This document shows, one piece after another, positions 1-10,099 of a stretch of 64,000 nt of DNA (its first letter is position 1; every line of letters starts with the position of its first letter). The notes below the pieces were generated by a model. It did no database searches and had not been told where the DNA came from. It worked only from the letters and a program-made list of their open reading frames with translations. The translations under genes and the position numbers were made by a program. The stretch comes from Lingula anatina (taxonomy: Eukaryota > Brachiopoda > Lingulata > Lingulida > Lingulidae): the NCBI RefSeq assembly GCF_001039355.2, contig NW_019775681.1, forward strand, positions 2,861 to 66,860, read 5' to 3'.

Positions 1-692
1 AAAGATTTTTGCTCCAAATTTCTCATAAACCATGACCTGTCTGTCGGACAGCCAACCCTGCAACTTCACCTGTCCGAGCTGAATTTTTACCTGTCCCGGA
101 CAGGCGCTAATGTATTAAATAGCGTTGCATCTTTTCTGACATTTTCTCTTGCCGCATGGATACATTTATTTATAAATGATCACGACTGCTACTATTCTTC
201 AGTCAAAATAACATGAAGGATTGACTATTTATTATATTTCTCCAAAAATATAGATAAAGCAAACAAATCTCACAGAATTACATTGATGACGAAACTAATA
301 AGCGGATGTTGATATTCGAAACTTGTCAGTACGCAGGTCCCGCGCCCTCAACATAAGATGTTATACTTGTATTACTGCGCCAGGCAGAATAAAAATAAAC
401 AACTTAACGCGCACACAGTCGTTTTTATTTTACGGTTTACGTCGCGACTGTCAGGAATAAAGGCATTAAAGGCATTGGTCACACACACACTCTTAAAGGG
501 TATCGGAGTTCAAAGAAGCGTATCGGCAAAAAAAGAAGCGTATCGGCAAAAAAAATAGCGTATCGGGGCCGATACGCTATAAAGGCCTGGGGAGAACCCT
601 GAAAATAAAGAGTCAGTGTCTTAGGGAAATTTGTAAAATGTTAGATTCATGATATTTCATGTAATTATGTTTGATTTTTACCATTTTGATAG
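1..692. other. Sequence upstream of the first visible BBS9 exon; no exon recognised
   Basis: No coding exon is recognisable here. Positions 25-110 contain several copies of a CTGTC(C)GGACAG-like motif on both strands. Around 508-580 a short motif (GCGTATCGGCAAAAAAA) is repeated and ends in an inverted repeat (TAGCGTATCGG, a two-base spacer, then CCGATACGCTA). The stretch is probably BBS9 intron, since the next feature is an internal exon with an acceptor site. Confidence 0.5.
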
Positions 693-1721
693 ATCTCCTT
701 GGAGAGAATGCAGGAGGCCCTGGCAATGCTCTGGGATTTCAGTTTTATGGTGGTGTAGTGGTCACAATGTTAGCATCCAAAACATCACGTAAGGAATTTT
801 ATTCTATCTTTTGTGATATATAACTGATTTGGGAGTCACAAAAATGTATTGACAATTTATTTAAAAAATGATAGTATATAACCTGAAAAAATTGAAATAC
901 TGTTATTATGGGATTTTTTGTTAATGAATTATCATCACTATCTGTGTATCAAGTTGCCTCAATTTTTGTTTTAGAGCGCTACCGACTACAAAGTGATGTC
1001 TTTCAAGCCATGTGGATTATGACAAATGAATTAGTAAAGAGACTAGAAAAGTATTTCATGGCCCGTCGTGCTACAGACTTTCAGTGCTCCTTCTCGGGAA
1101 CCATGCCTCTTGCAGAATACTTTGATGTGGTTGATCACCATTTTGAAGTAAGAAGAAAAAAATTGTACATCTGTAAATTGTGGTGTCTTTTTTAAACTTT
1201 GCTAACACCTTTGAACATTTTTTGCTTAGTTAGTCCTGGTGTCTCTGGCCACCTGATGTGGTCATTCCTAAAGTCTATTTGACTCACAGGGTATAATGTA
1301 TTTATTTTAGCTACATCATGTGAAGACCAATCAACTTAGAATAATATCGGTATCTTCATTTGCTTTTATGCCATAATCCATTACAGATTTTTCATGCTTG
1401 ATGGAACATCTTTTTTATCAGAAAAGTCATTTTTAGTGGCACACAGTGAGACACTTTTAAGATGTTAGAATTACAGAAAGTGAGAGATCATAAGCATGGA
1501 ATTTCAGTTCTATTTCAAAATTATGTTACTCTTGCTTTATTATTATTATTATTATTATTCCACTCCAGGTAAGGTTAAAAGATCTCCAAATGAAAGAAGT
1601 ATTGGGACAGAGAGCAGCACAGTTTCGAGCAATTCAGAGACGCCTTCTGACCAAGTTTAAGGACAAGACACCATCCCCTCTTGCTAACTTAGACACTCTG
1701 TTGGATGGCACTTATAGACAG
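693..1721 (+). CDS. BBS9: BBS9 (PTHB1), three consecutive internal/C-terminal exons, partial gene
   Basis: BBS9 is a core BBSome subunit; the complex carries membrane proteins to and from cilia. Three exons are visible: 693-788, 975-1147 and 1569-1721, all with AG acceptors and GT donors and matching phases (1-1, 1-0, 0-0). Joined, they read LLGENAGGPGNALGFQFYGG, ...ASKTSQRYRLQSD..., ...FSGTMPLAEYFDVVDHHFE, then ...RAAQFRAIQRRLL...FKDKTPSPL...LDTLLDGTYRQ. This follows the C-terminal half of animal PTHB1 almost without gaps (recalled family similarity; no search run). Upstream exons lie outside the window. Downstream exons are missing because an assembly gap follows at 1807, so this is a truncated gene model, not a pseudogene. 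Confidence 0.93.
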
Positions 1722-1806
1722 GTAACCCACCCTTGGGATTGTTACAATACAGCAGCTGTATCAACATGCTATCATGACATGTTTGATCTTCTATGACATA
1801 TGGTAA

Positions 1807-1807
1807 N
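1807..1807. other. Single-N assembly gap
   Basis: One N separates the BBS9 fragment from the TIR array. The sequence just after it (from 1808) is nearly the same as that after the N at 6481, and both begin inside a retroposon-like 3' tail. The physical linkage of BBS9 to the TIR array is therefore not secure. Confidence 0.9.
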
Positions 1808-1962
1808 GAATATTCTATGAGTAATTTTTCTAGTACTTATGTTCATTATATAAAGATGGTAATGCACTAACTGTATTGTATCATTTGTATTTCATATTGT
1901 ACAAGGTCATGACAATCTATATGTACCAATACAGAAATAAATTGAAATTGAAATTGAACTAA
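1808..1962 (+). mobile_element. 3' tail of a retroposon (LINE/SINE-like) with (TTGAAA)n end
   Basis: About 150 bases end in AATAAATTGAAATTGAAATT, a short tandem tail typical of the 3' ends of some non-LTR retroposons. A second near-identical copy follows the gap at 6481. The 5' part of each is cut off by the gap. The assignment to retroposons rests on the tail form only. Confidence 0.5.
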
Positions 1963-2207
1963 TGGATTAATTGGTCTGTTCTTAACTGTCAGTTCTAATG
2001 CCTATAACACTGTTGTTAATGAGATATGTAGTTATGCATTACTTAAATTAAAAATAAAGTAGCCAGCTCTCTACCAGTACATATAGCATATGACAATTTA
2101 CACTACATTTTTCATTCAAATATAAGGTGTGTAATAGATTCTACCACATCCAGACAGAAATACCAAATTTCAAAGAGAGACACCACCTACTAGTAGCTTA
2201 TACTTAC

Positions 2208-2723
2208 TCTTGCAGGTAATGTGTAGTTATATACAGCAGTATCCTCCTGGATTGTTTCAAGGCATCCTCAAACATATCCTTTACTCTAACTCGATGTAGA
2301 GGGTTACTTTCAATCAACATACAAGTCATCCCTTGTCCTGCTAAATCTGGTAAAAATGTAAAATATATGTTATATATTCAACTCCAGAAACACATGCATT
2401 TCACTGAAATTTACTTAATATATCCAATTTAAATTAACTGACAATGTAATACCTATATATCATTTATCTATAGAGGGTGCTTCTTATTTACTGGTACACA
2501 TAAGTAACTTACATTCAACAAAATGACCTGCCCCCAACATGTATGTGATTGGGAAATAATTTTTATACTATAACTTTACATGTTACATGTTGAATGGCCA
2601 TAAAACATTTCTTAGTTCAAAGTATTAAACTGAGTTTTACTCATTTCCACAAACCTTGAGATAGTTGTTCTACCTCCATTTCGTCTCTTTTGTCATAAAA
2701 AATGGACACATCATATTTTTCCA
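2208..2723 (-). CDS. TIR unit 4: exons A4 and B4 (C exon lost at gap)
   Basis: A4 (2655-2723) reads VEKYDVSIFYDKRDEMEVEQ and B4 (2208-2346) reads DLAGQGMTCMLIESNP then KQSRRILLYITTHYLQE. Splice sites are present (CAG acceptor, GTTTGT donor for A; CAG acceptor, GTAAGT donor for B) and phases match. The C exon that should lie below 2208 is not found before the gap at 1807, so the domain is incomplete because of the assembly. Confidence 0.75.
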
Positions 2724-5327
2724 CTGGAAATACACAAGTTATTTACTTATTATACTCATATTTCACATACTTTGATTGACAGATGTAGCCAAGATCACAT
2801 TTGCTCTCAGCAGATAATCACAAAAGTCCACCAGGTCTAAATTATGCCAGTTCCAATTCATTCACACATAAGATATCACTACATAAAAACAAGCAGAGTT
2901 TGACTTTTAAATCACAAAATATTCAAAATATTTTAGTGGTTAATTACAAGGCAGACATTCCCATAGTTTTATAATGTTTTATTTATCTCCTCAATAGTAT
3001 ATTTTCTGGTGGAGCATCCCACCCTTTCAAACAGCAACTTTGCCTGTAGTGTTTGCATTTGGTGGTACAATCAATGTGAAAAAAACTAGTCAACATATCA
3101 GTGACAGGGGCGGATTTAGGCCGTCTTCTGGGTCTTCCAGAAGACGGTCAGATTTTCAAGTTTACATTGACAAGTATCTAATTTTTTCTGTTGGAAGACG
3201 GTCAAAATTGGAGGGTGAATCAACAAAGATAATTTGGAAGACTGTCAGAAAATAGCTCTGGATCCGCCCCTGAGTGATATCAAACTATCAAACTCAGGGT
3301 GACAAGTAAATGTATGGTAAGCTGACAGAGACAGTTACTGTAATAAATAACATTTTAATACTCAGGGATATTACCTTTGATCCTCATTGACAAATGTTTC
3401 AAAAACCCTTCCTTTCTGCTATCTATGGGTATCAAATGTCTCAAGGGCAAAGGTAATTTTCTCTGTTCTTCACTGGTGATGTCTCCATATACAGGGATGA
3501 CCACTTTTTCCTGTGGCATTGCTTCATGCTTTAATCTTTTTGCTTCATACTTCCAAGAAAATCTAAAATAAAGAACCATAATTTATGTGAATTTTGTCAT
3601 ATTAAATGATGTAGGAAAGAAAGGCATTTTCAGAATTTATTAACAAAAGCAAAGAATTGACATAGAAAACAGTTTCAATTAGAATTCATAAATGATGACA
3701 AGAATACACTCTTACAACCTACCACATACTACGAAAATATATTTCAAAAAGTTTTTTTCTAAAAATAGCATAAGTTTCTTTCAAAAAGCATTCTTAATCT
3801 GCAAAAATTGGGCTTGTTCCCCTTTGGGTTCATCAGTAAACAATTATTCCACAATTAACTTCTATTAATGGATTAATTTGTGTGTTCTTAACTGTCATTT
3901 CTAATGCCTATAACACTGCTGTTAATGAAATGTCAAGTTATGCATTACTTAAATTAAAAATAAAGTAGCCAGCTCTCTACTAGTACATATAGCATATGGC
4001 AATTTGTACTACATTCAGATATAAGGTGTGTAATAGATTCTACCACATCCAGACAGAAATACCAAATTTCAAAGAGAGACAACACCTAGCTTATACTTAC
4101 TCTTGCAGGTAATGTGTAGTTATGTACAGCAGTATCCTCCTGGATTGTTTCAAGGCATACTCAAACATATCCTCTACTCTAACTCCAAGTAGATGGTCAC
4201 TTTCAATCAACATACAAGTCATCCCTTGTCCTGCTAAATCTGGTAAAATGTAAAATATATGTTATATTTTCAACTACAGATATACTTAGATGCATTTCAC
4301 TGGAACTTATACTTAATGTATCCAATTACAATTTAATGTAATATAGATTATTTACCCGTAGAATATGCCTCTTATTTAGTAGTAAGTAATATAATTAACT
4401 TACATTCAACAATATGACCTGCCTCCAAAATCCATGATATTGAAAAACAATTTCTAAATTATAACTTTATTGTCACATGTTGAATGGCCATAAACTATTC
4501 CTTAGTTCAAAGTATTAAACTGAGTTTTACTCATCTCCACAAACCTTGAGATAGTTGTTCTACCTCCATTTCATCTCTTTTGTCATAAAAAATGGACACA
4601 TCATATTCTTCCCCTGGAAATTCACATTGTCAAGTTATTTACTTATTATACTCATCTTTCACACACTTTGATTGACAGATGTAACCAAGATCCCATTTGC
4701 TCTCAGCAGATAATCACAAAAGTCCACCAGGTCTAAATTATGCCAGTTCCAATTCATTCACACAAAAGATATCATTACATTAAAACAAGCATAGTTTGAC
4801 ATTTTATCACAAAATATTCAAAATATTTTAGTGATTAATTATAAGGCACACACTCCCAAAGTTTTAAATGTTTTATTCATCTCCTCAATAAAATATTTTC
4901 TGGTGGAGCATCCCACCCTTTCAACAGCAACTTTGCCTGTAGTGTTTGCATTTGGGGGTACAATCAATGTGGAAAAAACTGGTCAATATATAAGTGATAT
5001 CAAACTATCAAACTCAGGGTAACAAGTAAATGTATGGTTAGCTGACAGCGACAGTCACTGTAATAAACAGTATTTTTAATACTCAGAGAGATTACCTTTG
5101 ATCCTCATTGACAAATGTTTCAAAAATCCTTCCTTTCTGCTATCTATGGGTATCAAATGTCTCAAGGGCAAAGGTTCTATTCTCTGTTCTTCACTGGTGA
5201 TGTCTCTATATACAGGGATGACTTGTTTTTGCTGTGACATTACTTCATACATTATCCTTTCTGTTTCATACCTCCAAAAACGACTAAAATAAAGGCACAT
5301 AATTTATGTGAATTTTGCCATATTAAA

Positions 5328-5364
<37 letters not shown>

Positions 5365-8300
5365 TGAGAGAGAGAGAATTGACATAGAAAAAAAAACAGT
5401 TTCAATTAAAATTCATAAATGATGCCAAGAATACACTCTTACAACCTACCACATACTACAAAAAATATATTTTAAAAAGGTTTTTTTTTAAGATAGCATA
5501 AGTTTCTTTCAAAAAAGCATTCTTATTCTGCAAAAATTGGGCTTGTTCCCCTTTGGGTTCATCATTAAACAAAAATTTCACAATTAACTTCTATTAATGG
5601 CTTAATTTGTGTGTTCTTAACTGTCATTTCTAATGCCTATAACATTGTTGTTAATAAAATATCAAGTTATGCATTACTTAAAGCAATAATAACTCTTCCT
5701 TTGAGATTCAAAATTCCGCATGAAATACATTGTAAACAACGCATGGAAATATATTCTATTGTATTTTACCACTAAAACGGCCGTTATTGTAATAAAACTA
5801 AAATCTGTGCTTGTCAATAGGGCTTTCGATGCTTTTCTTCCCATTCATCAAGGCGTTCGTTGCTAATGACGTAATGGTGTCACGCGGATTCTCGCGTTCA
5901 TTAGAGACCAAAATAACATTTGGCGCCAAACGCATTAATGCAGACGCAGACGTAAGTTGCAAGTTTTTGTACAGTGCGTTGGATAATGAAAAGCCCAGAA
6001 TGGCACACATTGTGGATATTAATGTATTTTTAACAAAAAGGCGTATATATCTCATGAATCTTGTATAGTGTTGTTGTTGTCTGCTTTTCCCGCAGTTTTA
6101 AGAAGGTCAACAGTGACTATGCGATGTCAGAGAGAGCTCCGTCAGTTAAAATCTCTTAAGAGATTTTAACAAAAACCCGTATGTTTAGGAAAAAAACCCT
6201 GGATTAACTTTGAATGCAGGAATGGGGTCGCTGACCATTGGTAAGTACGGGAAAATTGCCTTTTACTCCAGGAAAATCCAATTTTTGGCCAAAATGAAGA
6301 TTATTATGACTTTAAATAAAACAAGGCAGCAAAGCTGTCAAATGTACAGACAAAAAGCAGGAAATAACAAAATAGGCTACTGTCAATTCTGATGTAAAAG
6401 TACATTATGTTAAACTGCAAATTCAACATCAAATTTTAATTATGCTCAACAGGTAATACCAATGTAAGTAAAATGTGTAANGAATATTCTATGAATAATT
6501 TTTCTAGTACTTATGTTCATTATATAAAGATGGTAATGCACTAACTGTATTGTATCATCATTTGTATTTCATATTGTACAAGGTCATGACAATCTATATG
6601 TACCAGTACAGAAATAAATTGAAATTGAAATTGAACTAATGGATTAATTGGTCTGTTCTTAACTGTCATTTCTAATGCCTATAACACTGTTGTTAATGAA
6701 ATGTCAAGTTATACACTACTTAAATTAAAAATAAAGTAGCCAGCTCTCTACCAGTACATATAGCATATGACAATTTACACTACATTTTTCATTCAAATAT
6801 AAGGTGTGTAATAGATTCTACCACATCCAGACAGAAATAACAAATTTCAAAGAGAGACAACACCTAGCTTATACTTACTCTTGCAGGTAATGTGTAGTTA
6901 TGTACAGCAGTATCCTCCTGCGTTGTTTCAAGGCATACTCAAACATATCCTCTACTCTAACTCCAAGTAGAGGGTCACTTTCAATCAACATACAAGTCAT
7001 CCCTTGTCCTGCTAAATCTGGTAAAATGTAAAATATATGTTATATTTTCAACTACAGATATACTTACATGCATTTCACTGGAACTTATACTTAATGTATC
7101 CAATTAAAATTTAATGTAATATAGATTATTTACCAGTAGAATATGCCTCTTATTTAGTAGTAAGTAATATAATTAACTTACATTCAACAATATGACCTGC
7201 CTCCAACATCCATGATATTGAAAAATAATTTCTAAATTATAACTTTATTGTCACATGTTGAATGGCCATAAACTATTTCTTAGTTCAAAGTATTAAATTG
7301 AGTTTTACTCATCTCCACAAACCTTGAGATAGTTGTTCTACCTCCATTTCGTCTCTTTTGTCATAAAAAATGGACACATCATATTCTTCCCCTGGAAATT
7401 CACATTGTCAAGCTATTTACTTATTATACTCATCTTTCACATACTTTGATTGACAGATGTAGCCAAGATCACATTTGCTCTCAGCAGATAATCACAAAAG
7501 TCCACCAGGTCTAAATTATGCCAGTTCCAATTCATTCACACAAAAGATATCATTACATTAAAACAAGCATAGTTTGACATTTTATCACAAAATATTCAAA
7601 ATATTTTAGTGATTAATTATAAGGCACACATTCCCAAAGTTTTAAATGTTTTATTCATCTCCTCAATAAAATATTTTCTGGTGGAGCATCCCACCCTTTC
7701 AACAGCAACTTTGCCTGTAGTGTTTGCATTTGGTGGTACAATCAATGTGGAAAAAATGGTCAATATATAAGTGATATCAAACTATCAAACTCAGGGTAAC
7801 AAGTAAATGCATGGTAAGCTGACAGTGACAGTCACTGTAATAAACAGTATTTTTAATACTCAGAGAGATTACCTTTGATCCTCAATGACAAATGTTTCAA
7901 AAATCCTTCCTTTCTGCTATCTATGGGTATCAAATGTCTCAAGGGCAAAGGATCTATTCTCTGTTCTTCACTGGTGATGTCTCCATATACAGGGATGACT
8001 TCTTTTTGCTGTAACATTACTTCATACATTATCCTTTCTGTGACATACCTCCAACTAAAATAAAGGCACATAATTTATGTGAATTTTGCCATATTAAATG
8101 ACGTATAGGAGAGAAAGACATTTTCAGAATTCATTGACAAAACAAAGAATTGGCATAGAAAAAGAGTTTCAATTAGAATTCATAAATGATGCCAAGAATA
8201 CTCTCTTACAACCTACCACATACTACAAAAAATATATTTTTAAAAGTTTTTTTCTAAAGATAGCATAAGTTTCTTTCAAAAAGCATTCTTATTCTGCAAA

Positions 8301-10058
8301 AATTGGGCTTGTTCCCCTTTGGGTTCATCAGTAAACAATAATTTCACAATTAACTTCTATTAATGGATTAATTTGTGTGTTCTTAACTGTCATTTCTAAT
8401 GCCTATAACACTGCTGTTAATGAAATGTCAAGTTATGCATTACTTAAATTAAAAATAAAGTAGCCAGCTCTCTACTAGTACATATAGCATATGGCAATTT
8501 GTACTACATTCAAATATAAGGTGTGTAATAGATTCTACCACATCCAGACAGAAATACCAAATTTCAAAGAGAGACAACACCTAGCTTATACTTACTCTTG
8601 GAGGTTATGTGTAGTTATATACAGCAGTATCCTCCTGGATTGTTTCAAGGCATAAGAAATCATATCCTTTTCTCTCAATCCATGTAGAGGGTCACTTTCA
8701 ATCAACATACAAGTCACCCCTTGTCCTGCTAAATCTGGTAAAAATGTGAAATATATGTTATATTTTCAACTACAGATATGTATGCATTTCACTGGAACAT
8801 ACTTAATGTATTCAACTTATATTTAATATAATACAAACCATTTACCTGTACAATGTGTTTCTTATTAAGGGGTAAGTACTATATTATATATCTTTACCTG
8901 TACCTTTATTTTACATTCTTTAATGTGACCTGCTTCTGACTTCCATGTGATTCTGACATATTTTTCCATATTATCACTTTACTATTACATATTCGTGTCT
9001 ACATTTGAAATGGCCATCAATCATTTCTTATATCAAAGTATTAAACTGAGTTATACTGATCTTCACAAACCTTTAGACAGTTTTTCTACCTCCTGTTTGT
9101 CTTCTCTGGCATAAAAAATGGAAACAACATATTTAATATCTTCTCCTGGAAAAAAACGTAGGTTATTTACTTATTATACTCATCTTCCACAAACTTTGAT
9201 TAGCAGATGTAGCCAAGATCATATTTGCTCTCAGCATATAATCACAAAATTCAACTGTGTCTAAATTATGCCACTACCAATTCATTCACAAAAAAGATAC
9301 ATCAGACACATACTCTTTCATTCCAAATATATACAAAGTCTTTTTCAATCAATATACAAGTCACCCTTTGAGTTGCTGAATCTGGTAAACAAATGCAAAA
9401 TATGAGTTATATTTTCAACTCCATATGCACATGTATTTGCTGGAATTAACTGAATGTATATTATATTCCCTAACCTTTACTTTTTACATTTTACAATACA
9501 TGCACAATTTTGACCAGATTTCCTTTGCTGAGAATGTTAAATAATATATAACTATTTCTGTTACGGTAGCAATTTACATGGCATTAATACATTTCTTTCA
9601 AAGTAATAAACCGGGTTACACTCATCTGTACAGACCTTTCAATAGATGTTCTATCCCCTTTTTATACTTAGTGCCAAATGCTATGGGCACATCATGCTCC
9701 ACTTCTCTCACTTTCTCTCCCATCACTGGAAATACACAAGTATTATATGAATGCTTCTTATTTAGGTAAGTAAAATGTTACATATTATTACATAACCTTT
9801 AACTTACATTCTATAATACAACTTTTACCAGACTTCCTTCACTGAGATTGTGTAATATTTTATATTAGAACATCACTGCTACTGCAGCAATTGAAATGGC
9901 ATTAATATATATATATTTTTTTTTTTTGGTTCAAAGAACTGAACTGGGTTATATTCATCTCCACAAACCTTTCAATAGTTGTTCTTTTTTCTTTTTATCC
10001 TTAGTGCCAAAGGCTATGGGCACACCATGCTCCTCTTCTCTCACTTTCTCTGCCATCA
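2208..10058 (-). CDS. Tandem multi-TIR-domain protein gene, partial (exon array over two contig pieces)
   Basis: The minus strand carries repeated exons that together encode TIR domains, used in innate immune signalling or as NAD-cleaving enzymes. Exon A (about 23 codons, phase 1-1) gives strand beta-A, for example YDVSIFYDKRDE. Exon B (139 nt, phase 1-2) runs from DLAGQG to SRRILLYITTHYLQE. Exon C (about 188 nt, phase 2-1) gives FSWKYEAKR, VIPVYGDIT and FLKHLSMRIK. The A-B-C triplet is symmetrical (phase 1 at both ends), so it can be duplicated without breaking the frame. In transcript order: A'' 9969-10058, A' 9636-9725, A1 9071-9145, B1 8596-8734, C1 7873-8054, A2 7323-7391, B2 6879-7017, [gap 6481], C2 5096-5283, A3 4545-4613, B3 4101-4239, C3 3375-3562, A4 2655-2723, B4 2208-2346, [gap 1807]. 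No start or stop exon was recognised. Some units may be allelic copies. Confidence 0.75.
3105..3272. mobile_element. 168-bp CAGGGGCGG-ended DNA element (MITE) with 5-bp target duplication
   Basis: The element starts CAGGGGCGGATTTAGG and ends GATCCGCCCCTG, giving terminal inverted repeats. It is flanked by AGTGA (3100-3104 and 3273-3277). The equivalent places in neighbouring TIR units (4993-4997 and 7770-7774) have a single AGTGA and no element, so they are empty sites. The ends resemble hAT-type elements; the 5-bp duplication would suit a hAT5-like group (inference). Confidence 0.85.
3375..4613 (-). CDS. TIR unit 3: complete A-B-C exon triplet
   Basis: A3 4545-4613, B3 4101-4239 and C3 3375-3562 join in phase to one full TIR domain of about 131 residues. 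Exon A carries the box-1-like YDVSIFYDKRD. Exon C begins FSWKYEAKR, so a W-x-x-E motif sits at the place where enzymatic TIR domains keep their catalytic glutamate (known for SARM1-type TIRs; the equivalence here is inferred). C3 ends FLKHLSMRIK with a GTAATA donor. This is the only unit whose three exons lie in one uninterrupted contig piece and which also keeps WxxE. Confidence 0.78.
5096..5283 (-). CDS. TIR exon C2, separated from its A and B exons by a gap
   Basis: The exon has a TTTTAG acceptor and a GTAATC donor (phase 2-1). It reads RFWRYETERIMYEV, then QVIPVYRDIT, LPLRHLIPIDSRKEGF and LKHLSMRIK. WxxE is kept (WRYE). The nearest upstream B exon (6879-7017) is on the other side of the N at 6481, so their pairing is uncertain. 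Confidence 0.7.
5332..5378. repeat. (TG)n then (GA)n microsatellite
   Basis: A run of TG dinucleotides passes into GAGAGAGA. It lies in the intron upstream of TIR exon C2 and is missing from the related units. Confidence 0.95.
5678..6315. mobile_element. TTAA-flanked AGGGATAATAAC MITE copy carrying an extra internal segment
   Basis: Left end TTAAAGCAATAATAACTCTTC and right end GATTATTATGACTTTAA match the ends of the intact copy at 58289-58633. The middle (about 5810-6150) is unrelated to the other copies and makes this copy nearly twice the usual length. That segment is open in both strands for 85 codons but resembles no protein I know. Confidence 0.65.
6481..6481. other. Single-N assembly gap
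   Basis: One N, with GTAA before it and GAATATTCTATGA after it, exactly as at 1807. The next 160 bases are a second copy of the (TTGAAA)-tailed retroposon end. Confidence 0.9.
6482..6636 (+). mobile_element. Second copy of the (TTGAAA)n-tailed retroposon 3' end
   Basis: It is nearly identical to 1808-1962 and likewise begins at a gap. It probably marks where the assembler broke at a repeat. Confidence 0.5.
6879..7391 (-). CDS. TIR unit 2: exons A2 and B2
   Basis: A2 7323-7391 and B2 6879-7017 are almost identical to A3 and B3 of unit 3, with intact splice sites and phases. B2 reads DLAGQGMTCMLIESDPLLG then EDMFEYALK. The matching C exon is cut off by the gap at 6481. Given the similarity to unit 3, this pair could be the other allele of unit 3, not a separate domain. 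Confidence 0.72.
7873..9145 (-). CDS. TIR unit 1: A1-B1-C1, with altered catalytic-site motif
   Basis: A1 9071-9145 (KYVVSIFYAREDKQEVEKL), B1 8596-8734 (LAGQGVTCMLIESDPLHG...YITTHNLQE) and C1 7873-8054 join in phase. C1 is 6 bases shorter than C2 and C3 and begins DWRYVTERIMYEV. The glutamate of WxxE is thus replaced by valine. The rest of the C exon (VIPVYGDIT, FLKHLSLRIK) is intact. The unit may have lost enzyme function while keeping the fold (inference). Confidence 0.72.
9636..10058 (-). CDS. Two orphan TIR A-type exons (A' and A'')
   Basis: Exons 9636-9725 and 9969-10058 are each 90 nt, phase 1-1, with CAG acceptors and GT donors. They read VMGEKVREVEHDVPIAFGT and VMAEKVREEEHGVPIAFGT. 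DVPIAF aligns with the first TIR strand (YDVSIFY). Between A' and A1 only a short remnant of a B exon remains (about 9340-9395, VTCILIEKD-like on the minus strand). They can splice in frame to A1 but would not add full domains. Second copies lie at 15834-15923 and 16161-16247. Confidence 0.6.
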
Positions 10059-10099
10059 CTGGAAATACAAAGGATGACATGAAATTAAAATAAAAAAAT

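Noticed and set aside
745-790. tRNA-like B-box stretch (GGTGTAGTGGTCACAATGTTAGCATC)
   Set aside because: It lies inside the first BBS9 exon, in frame with conserved protein sequence, and no tRNA cloverleaf can be formed around it.
693-2346. BBS9 and TIR exons as real neighbours or a fusion
   Set aside because: They are on opposite strands and separated by the N at 1807, so adjacency is not established.
3040-3255. 71-codon open frame on +
   Set aside because: It runs through the 168-bp DNA element and opposite-strand introns; no domain or splice support.
3377-8063. Plus-strand open frames (about 62-64 codons) near 3377, 5098 and 7875
   Set aside because: They are exact antisense shadows of the TIR C exons; the minus strand has matching splice sites and recognisable TIR motifs.
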